Below are positions 25,965 through 34,969 of a stretch of 64,000 nucleotides of DNA, in pieces; position 1 is the first letter of the stretch; every line of letters starts with the position of its first letter. Where the stretch lies: contig CAJUKB010000005.1 of NCBI GenBank assembly GCA_910587325.1, forward strand, positions 1 to 64,000. Reading direction: 5' to 3'. Below the pieces are notes generated by a model that worked only from the letters and a program-made list of their open reading frames with translations, searched no databases and was not told where the DNA came from. Source of the DNA: an uncultured Bacilli bacterium (GTDB taxonomy: Bacteria > Bacillota_I > Bacilli_A > RF39 > UBA660). Both the position numbers and the translations under genes were made by a program.

Positions 25965-26387
25965 TTATTTTAATCTTTTCATAAAAAAGTAATTGATTGT
26001 TCCTGGAGGACAATCTTCAATCGTAGCATAAACTTTATAACCTAGTTTTTCGTAAAAACCTTTCGCTTGAAAATTCCATGTTTCCATTCTCACCCCTGTT
26101 AAGTTTTCTTTTAAGGCATGTTCTTCTATTCTTTTAATTAAATTGGTTCCAATATCTTGCCCTCTATAAGTTTTTTCTAACCATAATAAATCTAAAAAAT
26201 ACCAATTGAATAAAACATAGCCAATGGCTCCACCTACTAGTGTGTCTCCATCATAAACCAAAAAATTGTAATCATATTCTCTTTCTTCTTCTCTAAGCCA
26301 CTGACACTTTTTTCTATTGTTCTTCTTAATTCCTTCAAACACAAATTTTTTTGCTTTTTCATCATTATTTTGTTCTATTTTAATCAT
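25965..26387 (-). CDS. GNAT-family N-acetyltransferase
   Basis: A single GNAT domain of 140 residues with TYRGQDIGTNLIKRIEEHA as the acetyl-CoA-binding loop and FYEKLGYKVYATI at the C-terminus. The sequence also holds an N-terminal KKNNRKKCQWLREEEREYD segment. The acceptor substrate cannot be told. It lies between lepB and the desulfoferrodoxin gene. Confidence 0.85.
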   Translation of the reverse strand: MIKIEQNNDEKAKKFVFEGIKKNNRKKCQWLREEEREYDYNFLVYDGDTLVGGAIGYVLFNWYFLDLLWLEKTYRGQDIGTNLIKRIEEHALKENLTGVRMETWNFQAKGFYEKLGYKVYATIEDCPPGTINYFFMKRLK

Positions 26388-26407
26388 ACTAACTACCTCT
26401 TTAAAAT

Positions 26408-26902
26408 TTACTTTTCTACTTTTCCAACACGATTAAAAGGATAAAGAATAAAATTAGTTGTTCCTTTGATTTGACTTTTTTTAACAGGTCCAATTGTTCT
26501 ACTATCTAAAGAAACAACTCGATTGTCTCCTAAAATAAAGTACTCATCACTTCCTAAAGTAATACTTTCATAATTTGAAGTTTCTCCATAAGCATAAACA
26601 TCTTCTATTTTTTTATCGTTAATATAAATAGAATTGTTTTCTATTGAAATTTTTTCTCCGGGAAGTCCATATACCCTTTTGATTAATTCATCACTCTTTG
26701 TATCGACTACTACAATGTCATACCTTTCTATTTTAGAAAGTTTATTTAATATCATAAATTCCGTGCCATCTAATGTTTTATACATAGAGTTTCCATTTAC
26801 TTTTATAGGGGTTACAATAAACGTTCTAACTAGTAAAACAACAATTAAAATAATAATATATGGTAGTAATTCTTTACTATTTTTGATTATTTTCTCTTTC
26901 AT
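26408..26902 (-). CDS. lepB: Signal peptidase I
   Basis: It cleaves signal peptides from exported proteins at the outer face of the membrane. One N-terminal membrane helix (residues 13-30) is followed by the catalytic Ser in NGNSMYKTL and the catalytic Lys in LIKRVYGLPGEKI, then GDNRVVSLDSRTIGPV. Length of 164 aa is usual for the short Firmicute type. The gene lies downstream of rplS behind a terminator. Confidence 0.96.
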   Translation of the reverse strand: MKEKIIKNSKELLPYIIILIVVLLVRTFIVTPIKVNGNSMYKTLDGTEFMILNKLSKIERYDIVVVDTKSDELIKRVYGLPGEKISIENNSIYINDKKIEDVYAYGETSNYESITLGSDEYFILGDNRVVSLDSRTIGPVKKSQIKGTTNFILYPFNRVGKVEK

Positions 26903-26961
26903 AAGTCAAATCCTTTCGTTATTTATTATACAACAGAATAAGAGTTTATAAAACTAAAAAA

Positions 26962-26979
26962 GAAGCATTAAGCTGCTTC
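26962..26979 (-). terminator. rplS terminator
   Basis: The stem GAAGCA/TGCTTC overlaps the rplS stop codon and is followed by TTTTTT on the minus strand. Confidence 0.75.
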
Positions 26980-27330
26980 TTTCATACTGCTATTTCTTTC
27001 TTTAACTTTATATTCTTTACGCATATTTTTAATAAAGTTAAGTTTAGCACGACGTACCATACCTTTTTTCACAACCGTAATTTTGTCAATAGTAGGTGCA
27101 TTTACTGGGAATACTCTTACTACTCCTACACTACCGCTTTTTTTACGAACAGAAAAAGTTTCAGATACTCCAGAACCTTTTTTTGCAATAACAATTCCTT
27201 CGAATGCTTGAATTCTTTCTTTTTTTCCTTCTTTTACCCAAACATCTACTCTTACGATATCTCCTACACGGAATTCAGGAATGTTTGGTTTCATATGCTT
27301 TTTGTTAATTTTGTCGACTAGATTAGCCAT
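26968..27330 (-). CDS. rplS: 50S ribosomal protein L19
   Basis: A component of the large subunit at the 30S-50S interface. The sequence shows IPEFRVGDIVRVDVWVKEG, then RIQAFEGIVIAKKGSG and FPVNAPTIDKI, all typical of L19. Length of 120 aa is normal. It has its own promoter and a structured leader upstream and is followed by a terminator. Confidence 0.98.
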   Translation of the reverse strand: MANLVDKINKKHMKPNIPEFRVGDIVRVDVWVKEGKKERIQAFEGIVIAKKGSGVSETFSVRKKSGSVGVVRVFPVNAPTIDKITVVKKGMVRRAKLNFIKNMRKEYKVKERNSSMKEAA

Positions 27331-27364
27331 ACGTATACATCCTTTCTATAAAAATTTATCTTCT

Positions 27365-27411
27365 GTAATCATAAATATATGTAGCTTCAGCGGATTACAT
27401 GCTTAAAAAGC
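27365..27411 (-). ncRNA. Candidate L19 leader (autoregulatory structure)
   Basis: The 5' leader of rplS can fold with GTAATC pairing with GATTAC around a loop holding CGCTGAAGCTACAT, plus a small GCTT-TTTAAGC hairpin just before. L19 leaders in Firmicutes occupy this position and regulate rplS. I assign this by position and by general resemblance, not by a model search. Confidence 0.5.
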
Positions 27412-27417
27412 AGATTC

Positions 27418-27446
27418 ATTATAACAAAAATATTAGAAATATGCAA
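27418..27446 (-). promoter_or_regulatory. rplS promoter
   Basis: Minus-strand TTGCAT (complement of 27441-27446) and a perfect TATAAT (complement of 27418-27423) are 17 bases apart, ahead of the leader. Confidence 0.8.
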
Positions 27447-27451
27447 ATTTT

Positions 27452-27802
27452 TTATCTACAAAGTTTTTCCGTTTCCTCTTCTTCTCTAACGCTTTCTAAA
27501 AAAACTCGTTTTTTAAATGAGCCTTTTTGACCATTCTTTTTTTCAGCCATAATCATAACATCAGCTAAAGATGATTCCTCTACTTTAGCTAAGTATTTTA
27601 TTACTTCTAACATATCTGCAAGTTCTTCTAAACGCTCTCTTCCACTCGATTCTAAGACCTCTTGGTATTCTTCTAGCAATTTGTTCTCTAATTCTATTTT
27701 ATATTCTTCCTTTGTTAATGTACGTGTAATAGGTTCTGCTCCACGCTTTTTAATAATCTCAGGAATATTATCTCTTACTAATTTATTATATTCTGTGTTC
27801 AT
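27452..27802 (-). CDS. MazG-like nucleotide pyrophosphohydrolase
   Basis: A small all-alpha NTP pyrophosphatase of the MazG/phosphoribosyl-ATP pyrophosphohydrolase type, 116 residues. It shows YNKLVRDNIPEIIKKRG at the N-terminus and the metal-binding E-x-x-E pattern in ENKLLEEYQEVLES and EELADMLEVIK. Such proteins cleave unusual nucleoside triphosphates. Its start overlaps the last base of the upstream gene's stop region, so it ends the rRNA methylase-rimM-trmD unit. Confidence 0.85.
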   Translation of the reverse strand: MNTEYNKLVRDNIPEIIKKRGAEPITRTLTKEEYKIELENKLLEEYQEVLESSGRERLEELADMLEVIKYLAKVEESSLADVMIMAEKKNGQKGSFKKRVFLESVREEEETEKLCR

Positions 27803-28251
27803 TATCTACTATGTCCTTTTTCTAATTCACTTTTTAAAACTTGTTCTTGTCTTAAATTCAAGTAAAATAACTTTTCTTTTAATTGTCCTTCTAAAACTTT
27901 TAAACGTTTTAGGTACTTTTCTTTTTCTTCCTTTTTTAAATATTCTTTGTATTTTCTTTGAATAATATTTTTTTCTTTTGTAAGTTCATTTAAAGCAATC
28001 ACTACACTTCCACTATCGGCATCCTCTTCTTTTAAAACTCTTAAAATAAGGGAAGCTAGTTTACGAAAAGATTTATCTAACTTTTTTGTTAAAATACTAT
28101 TCGTAATTTCAGGATTGGTGATTGATAAACTACTAATCGATACTAAATTGGGGCTTGCGATATTGGGCTTAAAAACATATCCTTCTTCTTCAAAATTAAA
28201 TTTATTTAGTTTTCTGTTTTTATTTTTTTTCTTTATTACATATTTTTTCAT
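27802..28251 (-). CDS. Hypothetical basic helical protein, 149 aa
   Basis: The N-terminus is very basic (KKYVIKKKNKNRKLNK). The C-terminal half (residues 75-145) is charged and helical, probably coiled coil (KEYLKKEEKEKYLKRLK). There is no membrane segment. The family is not recognised. It sits between trmD (gap 9 bases) and the MazG-like gene, so it may serve RNA or ribosome work, which is inference from place only. Confidence 0.6.
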   Translation of the reverse strand: MKKYVIKKKNKNRKLNKFNFEEEGYVFKPNIASPNLVSISSLSITNPEITNSILTKKLDKSFRKLASLILRVLKEEDADSGSVVIALNELTKEKNIIQRKYKEYLKKEEKEKYLKRLKVLEGQLKEKLFYLNLRQEQVLKSELEKGHSR

Positions 28252-28260
28252 AACTTCACC

Positions 28261-28923
28261 TTAACTCAATAAATCTTTTCTTTTTTCTTCGGTTTTTTTT
28301 ATTTGTTCTTTCTTTCGCCATTCTTTTATTTTTTCGTGGTCTCCACTTAAAAGAACATCCGGTACTTGTAGCCCTCTAAACTCTCTAGGTTTTGTATAAG
28401 TAGGATAATCAAGTAAATTGTTGGTAAAAGATTCTTCCTCGTAGGATTCTTTTTTAATTACCCCATCTATTAATCTTATTACACTATCACAAATGGCCAT
28501 GGCAGGAATTTCTCCGCCAGTTAGAATATAATCTCCAATACTCACTTCTTCATCAACAAAGGAGCGTATCCTCTCATCAAAGCCTTCGTAATGTCCACAA
28601 ACCAAAATCAAATGTTTTTCTTCTTTTAGTTCTTTTGCTTTCTCTTGTTTGTAAGGACTTCCTTGAGGAGTGAGCAAAATCACTTTAGAATTTTCCTGTT
28701 TTACGGATTCGATTGCCTCTACAATCGGCTCTACCATTAAAACCATTCCACTGCCTCCCCCATAAGGAGTATCATCCACTTGGCTATTATTTAATTTAGA
28801 AAACTCCCTAAAATTTATAATATGGATTTCCACAGCTTTTTTTTCAATGGCTCTTTTGATAATCGATTCATTTACAAAACCTTCAAACATCTTAGGAAAT
28901 AGGGTTAAAATATCAATTCTCAT
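28261..28923 (-). CDS. trmD: tRNA (guanine-N1)-methyltransferase
   Basis: It methylates G37 of tRNAs using S-adenosylmethionine and guards the reading frame. The sequence shows DTPYGGGSGMVLMVEP, LVCGHYEGFDERI and SIGDYILTGGE, which form the SPOUT trefoil knot. Length of 220 aa is normal. Its ATG overlaps the TGA of rimM (ATGA), indicating coupling and use of TGA as a stop. Confidence 0.98.
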   Translation of the reverse strand: MRIDILTLFPKMFEGFVNESIIKRAIEKKAVEIHIINFREFSKLNNSQVDDTPYGGGSGMVLMVEPIVEAIESVKQENSKVILLTPQGSPYKQEKAKELKEEKHLILVCGHYEGFDERIRSFVDEEVSIGDYILTGGEIPAMAICDSVIRLIDGVIKKESYEEESFTNNLLDYPTYTKPREFRGLQVPDVLLSGDHEKIKEWRKKEQIKKTEEKRKDLLS

Positions 28924-29414
28924 AAGATTAAACTTTCGCCCCCTTTGGTTTCCACAATCCTTTTTTCTACATCCACTTTTTTAATGTATTCAACGTTTAG
29001 CGGAATGTAAAAGTTCTTTTCTCCTTCAATAAATAATAATATATTGGACTTATTATACACGATATCTTTAATTTTACCTAGTACTTTTTGATTTTCAATA
29101 ACTTCCATACCTGGCAAATCTTCGTAAAGGTATTCCCCATTTTGTAAATTTAAGGTACTCCTTTCTACATACACGTTTTGTCCTTTGTACTTTAAAACTT
29201 CATTGATATTGGTATATCCTTTTAAAGTAATCATATCAAATCGTTTGTGTCTACGATAAGTCTCTATTTCTTCTTTTTCTTTACTCTTTCCAATATATAG
29301 AGAAGTATTTGGTTTAAAAACACGTTCTTTTTTTTCAAAATCACTTAAAATTCTTAATTCTCCTTTAATTCCATGGGTATTTACTATTTTTCCTATAAAA
29401 ACAAATTCGTTCAT
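28920..29414 (-). CDS. rimM: Ribosome maturation factor RimM
   Basis: A factor for 30S subunit assembly that binds S19. The N-terminal barrel begins IGKIVNTHGIKGELRI and the C-terminal PRC barrel holds YLYEDLPGMEV and IPLNVEYIKKVD. Length of 164 aa is normal. It overlaps both neighbours by ATGA-type junctions. Confidence 0.95.
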   Translation of the reverse strand: MNEFVFIGKIVNTHGIKGELRILSDFEKKERVFKPNTSLYIGKSKEKEEIETYRRHKRFDMITLKGYTNINEVLKYKGQNVYVERSTLNLQNGEYLYEDLPGMEVIENQKVLGKIKDIVYNKSNILLFIEGEKNFYIPLNVEYIKKVDVEKRIVETKGGESLIL

Positions 29415-30127
29415 TTTCTCACCGCCACTTCATACATGAGTATACTAGCAGCCACTCCTGCATTTAAAGATTCACACGTTTTTTGTATGGGAATTTTTAT
29501 AAATTGGCTAGCCATGTTTTTGATTTCTTCTCTAACTCCTTGACCTTCATTTCCAATTACGATGGCAATTTTGTCTTGTAAGGTTATTTCTTTTATATTT
29601 TTTCCTTTTTTGACATCCGTGAGTAAGATTTGATAGTCATTTTGGATTTCTTCTAAAAATGTAAGGAGTTCTTTTCTTACCACATTTACATGAAACAACA
29701 TCCCCTCTGATGCACGCACTACTTTTTCGTTATATAAGTCAACAGTATCAAAGCTAGCAACAATATCTGTAAATCCAAAAGCAATGGCACTACGAATCAT
29801 AGTCCCAAAATTCCCAGGATCTTGAATGTTATCTAAAATTAAAATTTTATTTTGGATTTCTTCCTCTTTCTTTTTATAACAAATAGCAACACGAGAAGAA
29901 ATACTGACTTGACTAGATATTTTTCTCATAATGTCTTTTGTAACATAAAAATCGGCATCTAGTGTATCCTCACAAGAAATGATTTCTTTGATAAGATTTT
30001 GTTTTTGAGCTTCCTCTATTAGATGTTCTCCTTCTATTAGAAAAAGTCCGGATTGGTCTCTATCTTTTTTGTTTTTTAATTTGCACCATTCTTTAACATT
30101 GGTATTTTGTAATGATTCTATTTTCAT
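29411..30127 (-). CDS. TrmH/SpoU-family RNA 2'-O-methyltransferase
   Basis: A SPOUT methylase that acts on rRNA or tRNA. An N-terminal substrate-binding domain (SLQNTNVKEWCKLKNKKDRD) is followed by the three SpoU motifs: NIQDPGNFGTMIRSA, IVIGNEGQGV and LNAGVAASILMYE. Length of 238 aa is typical. The target base is not evident. It overlaps rimM and follows the YgjP-like gene by three bases. Confidence 0.92.
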   Translation of the reverse strand: MKIESLQNTNVKEWCKLKNKKDRDQSGLFLIEGEHLIEEAQKQNLIKEIISCEDTLDADFYVTKDIMRKISSQVSISSRVAICYKKKEEEIQNKILILDNIQDPGNFGTMIRSAIAFGFTDIVASFDTVDLYNEKVVRASEGMLFHVNVVRKELLTFLEEIQNDYQILLTDVKKGKNIKEITLQDKIAIVIGNEGQGVREEIKNMASQFIKIPIQKTCESLNAGVAASILMYEVAVRK

Positions 30128-30130
30128 TTC

Positions 30131-30763
30131 TTAGCTCCTTAATCTTTTTCTTGCTTCTTTGTATTTGGGATAATATTTTTCCACATGTGCCCAGAACCTT
30201 GGACTATGGTTTGGTTCGTAAAAATGACAAAGCTCATGAATAATAACATAATCAAGTAAATCTATTTCCTTTTTTAATAGTTCAGTATTTAATGTAATTG
30301 TGTTACTTCCTCTATTGTTTACTCCCCATCTCGTTTTCATATTTCGAAACTTTAAAGTAAATTTAGGGATGTCTTTAAAACAGGAAGTAATTCTTTCGAC
30401 TTCATTTGTGAAAATTCGTTCCACTTCCTTTTTATAAAATTTTTGTAAGTTTTTTTCATCTTTTATAAAGAGTACATCTCCATCAAAATAAGGAGTTCGA
30501 ACACTTTCATTATAGCAAATGGTGTATTGCTTTCCTAAGTAATTGAAAAATAAATCGTTTTCTTTAGTTTTACAAATTTCTCTATACATTTTAGTAATTT
30601 TATCACTATTTTCCTCAATTAATTTTTCAATGTCTTTCCATTTTACATAGCGATTACAAGTAGCATATAACTTTTTATCTTCTTTAAAGCGTAAGTAAAT
30701 ATTTTTATTGTTTTTATAAACAATAACTACTTCTACAGCATTTCCATCAATCATCGTTTGCAT
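30131..30763 (-). CDS. YgjP-like zinc metallopeptidase-fold protein
   Basis: A SprT/YgjP-type protein with the zinc motif VIIHELCHFYEPNHSPRFW near residues 175-193 (His-Glu-x-x-His plus a third His). The preceding part has FRNMKTRWGVNNRGS, also typical of DUF45. Proteolytic activity is inferred from family only. It starts the run of overlapping genes to trmD. Confidence 0.9.
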   Translation of the reverse strand: MQTMIDGNAVEVVIVYKNNKNIYLRFKEDKKLYATCNRYVKWKDIEKLIEENSDKITKMYREICKTKENDLFFNYLGKQYTICYNESVRTPYFDGDVLFIKDEKNLQKFYKKEVERIFTNEVERITSCFKDIPKFTLKFRNMKTRWGVNNRGSNTITLNTELLKKEIDLLDYVIIHELCHFYEPNHSPRFWAHVEKYYPKYKEARKRLRS

Positions 30764-30806
30764 GCTACCACCTACTTCTTATTTTAGCATAAGAAAGAGA
30801 CGAAAA

Positions 30807-30831
30807 AAAGTATTCAAAAATAGAATACTTT
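30807..30831 (-). terminator. Terminator behind the DUF2207 gene
   Basis: Perfect 9-base arms AAAGTATTC and GAATACTTT, loop of seven, then Ts on the minus strand, directly after the stop codon. Confidence 0.8.
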
Positions 30832-32713
30832 AAAATCCGTGGCCTCCGCCTCCGCCTCCGCCGAAGCCGCCACCTCCAGAAAATCCGCCACCAAATCCTG
30901 AACCACTTGAACTTGCTGAATTGGCACGGGCAGCTGTAACAGCTGTAATATTAGATTGTACAGAAGAAGTAATGCTATTATGAATAGAATGAAAGACATA
31001 CCAGTCGCTAAATGTTGGCGTATAGCCTCCCATATAAATACCTTGCGTTTCTAATTCTTTTATTTTTACATTCATACATTTTGATACTTTTTCGGCTAAG
31101 CCAAATACAGTTGCATAAACCATATAGCGTTCCCATAAAACAATTTCGGGAAGTTCTTTTGTATCAAAGGTACCAAAATCATTCAAAAACTTTTTAAATG
31201 CCATCCATTTGGCATAATCTTCATTTCCTTTTTTCGTTCTTTTAAAGAAACAACAAGTATAGATTAAGAAAAGAATAGATAGGAAAACATTTAAGAAAAT
31301 GAGCGGCAAGACAACGGAAAAGATTCCTATTAAAATGGCTAAGATAAAGCTCATAACCAAAAACAAAACACTAATGATTATAGGCTTGGCATTCTTTTCA
31401 AAGAAATTTTGTGCTTTTCCATCTTTAATTACTTTGTTTTTCCAAGTCATATAAGAAGTGGAAAATTTTTCACAAGTTTTGGTTCCTTTGGCATAATTTT
31501 TTAAGTCTTTCGTTGTGAATTTTCCATCACTACCTACTTTCTTAAATAAAAAGTCTACTAAATATTTTTCGGTTTCATTTATATTTTCTTCCTTTTTTAA
31601 GATAAAGGTATACTCTTTTTTCTTTTTCTCTAAAGGAATTTCTTCTACTGCAATTGTTTTTTTGTAAATTAAATTCATAATGGAAGCACTCATAGCATTA
31701 GGAGTTATATTTTTATTCATTAAGTAATCTACAACTTCAACATTATAGTCATCAATAAAATCACGATTGTATTCGTTTTTAAATTCACTTTTGTATTCTT
31801 TATCAAATTTAATATAGACATAAATCCATGCAATTATAAGAGCAAGGAAATGCAAAATAGAAAATCCTAAAAACACATAGAAAAGTCTTTTCAATTCAGC
31901 TCTTTTTTGGTTTTGTTCATCAGCTCTTTTTTGCTCTACTTCTATTATGCCTTCTAAAGCATTTTCATTTGTCTTTTTACTGACTAAACTAGAATTTAAT
32001 AATGTAGGTGAAAACGTAAGACGAATATCTACTGGATTATAAGCTTCTAGCCTTTTTACGGTTGCAAGAACATACTCATCATCGTAAGGGTAAATTTCTC
32101 CAGCCATCTCTCCATGTGCCCAAACGCGAAAATGAGAAGAAGTATCTTTTTGTGGTAAATTTACTTTGATTTGTAAATCTTTAATGTCATCTTCATAATC
32201 ACTACCAATGAACGTCCAATAAAGCTCCGCTACATCTTTGTGTAACACTAAAGCATCTTTTACAATGTATTTTAATTTAAAAGCAATGGTATCATTATTG
32301 GATTTAAAATACATTTTATATCTTTTTCCACTTGTTATATTACTTTCTAAATAGCCTAAATTATTTGCTTTTCCTTTTGTTAAACTTATAAAATCAGTAT
32401 CATATAACGTATCAAAAGAAACATTGTTTTCTTTTTTTGCAGAAACATCTACCATTTGAATGTCACTAGCATTGTAAATACGATTGTTTTCATACCCACT
32501 ATTTCCAAGTTTGTTATTTTGATACACAATGTCTCTTATGTAACCATTAAAACTTCCTTTTAAAACGATAAGTTCTGTTACTTCTAAATTTCCATCTTCT
32601 AAAATACTAGCATCGATGTAATAATTTTTGATGGTGTAATCTACATCACTAGCCTCTACTCCTAGTGGAAAAAATAAGAACAAAGACAATAAGATTCCTA
32701 TTATTTTTTTCAT
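30830..32713 (-). CDS. DUF2207-family membrane protein
   Basis: A signal peptide (KKIIGILLSLFLFFPLGVEA) precedes an extracellular beta domain of about 220 residues (YYIDASILEDGNLEVTE). There is a membrane helix near 275-300, a cytoplasmic part, a second hydrophobic pair near 450-495, and a C-terminal tail of Gly and Phe (residues 610-627). This is the standard DUF2207 layout, of unknown function. I chose the ATG at 32713 with GGGAGTG upstream. It follows lemA, a common pairing. Confidence 0.92.
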   Translation of the reverse strand: MKKIIGILLSLFLFFPLGVEASDVDYTIKNYYIDASILEDGNLEVTELIVLKGSFNGYIRDIVYQNNKLGNSGYENNRIYNASDIQMVDVSAKKENNVSFDTLYDTDFISLTKGKANNLGYLESNITSGKRYKMYFKSNNDTIAFKLKYIVKDALVLHKDVAELYWTFIGSDYEDDIKDLQIKVNLPQKDTSSHFRVWAHGEMAGEIYPYDDEYVLATVKRLEAYNPVDIRLTFSPTLLNSSLVSKKTNENALEGIIEVEQKRADEQNQKRAELKRLFYVFLGFSILHFLALIIAWIYVYIKFDKEYKSEFKNEYNRDFIDDYNVEVVDYLMNKNITPNAMSASIMNLIYKKTIAVEEIPLEKKKKEYTFILKKEENINETEKYLVDFLFKKVGSDGKFTTKDLKNYAKGTKTCEKFSTSYMTWKNKVIKDGKAQNFFEKNAKPIIISVLFLVMSFILAILIGIFSVVLPLIFLNVFLSILFLIYTCCFFKRTKKGNEDYAKWMAFKKFLNDFGTFDTKELPEIVLWERYMVYATVFGLAEKVSKCMNVKIKELETQGIYMGGYTPTFSDWYVFHSIHNSITSSVQSNITAVTAARANSASSSGSGFGGGFSGGGGFGGGGGGGHGF

Positions 32714-32735
32714 AAAATTCACTCCCATAAAAGAA

Positions 32736-32760
32736 AATTTTAAGCAAAAAGCTTAAAATT
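32736..32760 (-). terminator. Hairpin between lemA and the DUF2207 gene
   Basis: Ten-base arms AATTTTAAGC/GCTTAAAATT with a five-base loop overlap the lemA stop and are followed by TTCTTTT. It may reduce readthrough into the next gene. Confidence 0.55.
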
Positions 32761-33301
32761 TCACTTGTACGTTTTCTCTTTCTGTTTCATTTGCTTCAAA
32801 GAAAGCTTCTTTTTTAAACTTAAACAACGAAGCAACGATATTGCTAGGTACAACTTCTATCTTATTGTTGTAAGTTAAAACGGTATCGTTATAGAATTGT
32901 CTAGCACTTGCAATTTTACTTTCAGTTTGTTGTAATTCTTCTTGTAAATCTAAAAAATTCGTATTCGCTTTCAAATCTGGATAACTTTCCGATAAAGCAA
33001 ATAATTTTGTCATTGCTTTAGTAAGTTCTCCATCCGCTTTCATTTCCTCTTCTGGTGTTGCAGCGCTTAAGAACGTATTTCTTGCTTTAATAACATTTTC
33101 TAACGTTTCACTTTCATGTTTTGTATATCCTTTAATAGTTTCTACTAAATTCGGAATTAAATCAAATCTTCTTTTTAATTGCACATCGATTTGTGCCCAT
33201 TGATCCCTTACACGATTTCTTAATACAACTAATTTATTATAAGTTGCTACAATATAAAGAATAAGTAAAACAATAATAGCGAGTAGTATCCATATCCACA
33301 T
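32753..33301 (-). CDS. lemA: LemA family protein
   Basis: One N-terminal membrane helix (IWILLAIIVLLILYIVATYN) is followed by a helical bundle with NRVRDQWAQIDVQLKRRFDL and LIPNLVETIKGY, the family hallmark. Length of 182 aa is normal. The function is unknown. LemA and DUF2207 proteins are often adjacent, as here. Confidence 0.95.
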   Translation of the reverse strand: MWIWILLAIIVLLILYIVATYNKLVVLRNRVRDQWAQIDVQLKRRFDLIPNLVETIKGYTKHESETLENVIKARNTFLSAATPEEEMKADGELTKAMTKLFALSESYPDLKANTNFLDLQEELQQTESKIASARQFYNDTVLTYNNKIEVVPSNIVASLFKFKKEAFFEANETERENVQVKF

Positions 33302-33383
33302 TTTTGTATCTCCTCCTTATGTTTCTATTTTATCATATGTTTTAAAATTTCACAATAAAACATAAAATGAATTGGTGAAGTCT

Positions 33384-34184
33384 ATGACATTTTTTACGGG
33401 GTTTTTAATTGGAGTTGCAAGTTTAATACCAGGTATTAGTGGTGGTACAATTTTAGTCCTGATGAAAAAATACGATGAAGTATCGAATGCAATTGCTCAT
33501 TTTAAACAAAAAGAAAACAAACTATTTCTTTTCTTTCTTGTTTTGGGAATTATTTTAGGAACCATTACTTTTGCTCGAATTATAGAACTTTTCTTTTATT
33601 TTGCTCCTAATTGCATGTTTATTTTATTTAGTGGTTTTATCCTGTTTTCAATACCAAATTTTATGAAAACGGAAAAAATAAAACCAAGTCTATTTTGGTT
33701 TGTCTTAGGAACGATCGTCATTTATTTTTTATCTACTTTAAGTACTGCTACTAATCCTGTTGTTTTAGAATATCCAAAGATTACCATCCTCTTTTTAATT
33801 TTCTTTACTCTAAGTGGCATGGTAGATGGATTTTTTACAATATTACCTGGGGTTTCTGGCTCGATGGTCATGATGATTTTAGGTCCTTATTTTTTGTATA
33901 AATCCTATTTAGCCAATATAAGTATTCAAAATCTTGTTTTTCTTATTCCCTTACTATGCTATTTTTTAGGAGATATCTTTGGATTCTATTTAGGAAGTAA
34001 AGTTTCTCTTTATTTCTTAAAAAAATATCGTAAATTATTTATGAGTTTTGTTTTAGGAATGGTTTTAATGAGTGCCCTTATTTTACTTCCACTTGGTGCT
34101 TTAAATTGTCATACTATTATTCCTTACAGTATTGTACTTCTTATTAGTTTTATCATTTGTCAATTGTTAAACCTGATTAAGTAG
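33384..34184 (+). CDS. popT: DUF368 polyprenyl-phosphate transporter
   Basis: An integral membrane protein of about 266 residues with eight or so helices. The paired motifs ASLIPGISGGTILVL near residue 15 and LPGVSGSMVMMILGPY near 155 are characteristic of DUF368. Members of this family (PopT) recycle undecaprenyl phosphate for wall synthesis. The ATG at 33384 is chosen with GGTGA upstream. It is a lone plus-strand gene; its end overlaps the convergent pilin-like gene by eight bases. Confidence 0.9.
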   Translation: MTFFTGFLIGVASLIPGISGGTILVLMKKYDEVSNAIAHFKQKENKLFLFFLVLGIILGTITFARIIELFFYFAPNCMFILFSGFILFSIPNFMKTEKIKPSLFWFVLGTIVIYFLSTLSTATNPVVLEYPKITILFLIFFTLSGMVDGFFTILPGVSGSMVMMILGPYFLYKSYLANISIQNLVFLIPLLCYFLGDIFGFYLGSKVSLYFLKKYRKLFMSFVLGMVLMSALILLPLGALNCHTIIPYSIVLLISFIICQLLNLIK

Positions 34185-34941
34185 ATTTCTTTACCATAAT
34201 GATAGGTCTTATATTTTTATAAGTGTTATGTGCTGTTACCAAATTGGAACCATATCCAATTGTACTCATTCCATTCGTTCTTGAAGCAAGGGTCAAATAC
34301 CAAGACGCATTATCCCTTATAATGTCAAATTCAGAAGAAAGCGGAATTCGAATATAAGTCGTATAATTTCGGATGGTATCAGAATACGTCATATTTTGCA
34401 TGCTTCCAACAGAAATTGCTTTTTGTAAATTAGCATCATTAAAAAGAAAATCGTCTACTATTCTTTTCACAATACTAATATTCCAAGAATAATAATTAAA
34501 AACAACGGAATTTTCGTAATTACAAACAGCAGGATTATACCTATTCAAACACATTAATGTTTTATCTTCATTACTCGCATTTGTAATTCCAACATTACTT
34601 AAAGAAGTTTCAATCTCTTCCTTTGTTAAAGTACGTTTTAATAGTAATGTGACATTTTCACCATCGTCTTTAACAACTTGCCAAATATCTGCCCCAAAGG
34701 TCACCTCATCAAGTGGCTCATAATTAATGTTCTCTCCTCTATCATTCTTTTTATATTTTAAATATACAGGATTAAACGCCGCTAAACCATTTAAATATTC
34801 TTGTGTTTCTTTTTTTACATCATTTAATAACACTCGATTATGAGCATAATCGCTTACAACAGCAAGTAATGTAATTAAAAAAACTAAAAAAAAGGAATAT
34901 ATTAAAGAAATCGCAATAAAACCTTTATTGTTTAATTTCAT
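34177..34941 (-). CDS. Prepilin-like exported protein, 254 aa
   Basis: The N-terminus reads MKLNNKGFIAISLIYSFFLV, a type IV prepilin-type leader (KG before F) followed by a long hydrophobic helix, where the peptidase would cut after Gly. The helix continues to about residue 27, and then a soluble domain of about 220 residues ends in NIRPIIMVKKST. Pilin assembly genes are not in the window. Its own promoter lies upstream at 34970-34998. The function is unknown. Confidence 0.6.
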   Translation of the reverse strand: MKLNNKGFIAISLIYSFFLVFLITLLAVVSDYAHNRVLLNDVKKETQEYLNGLAAFNPVYLKYKKNDRGENINYEPLDEVTFGADIWQVVKDDGENVTLLLKRTLTKEEIETSLSNVGITNASNEDKTLMCLNRYNPAVCNYENSVVFNYYSWNISIVKRIVDDFLFNDANLQKAISVGSMQNMTYSDTIRNYTTYIRIPLSSEFDIIRDNASWYLTLASRTNGMSTIGYGSNLVTAHNTYKNIRPIIMVKKST

Positions 34942-34969
34942 ATATATTCCTCCTTTATTCTTACTTACA

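Noticed and set aside
28918..28925. Genetic code 4 (TGA as Trp), as in Mycoplasma
   Set aside because: rimM and the SpoU methylase end with TGA inside ATGA overlaps, so TGA is used as a stop.
30807..30900. Gly-rich coding end of the DUF2207 gene as a separate repeat element
   Set aside because: The repeats encode the normal glycine-rich tail of this family.
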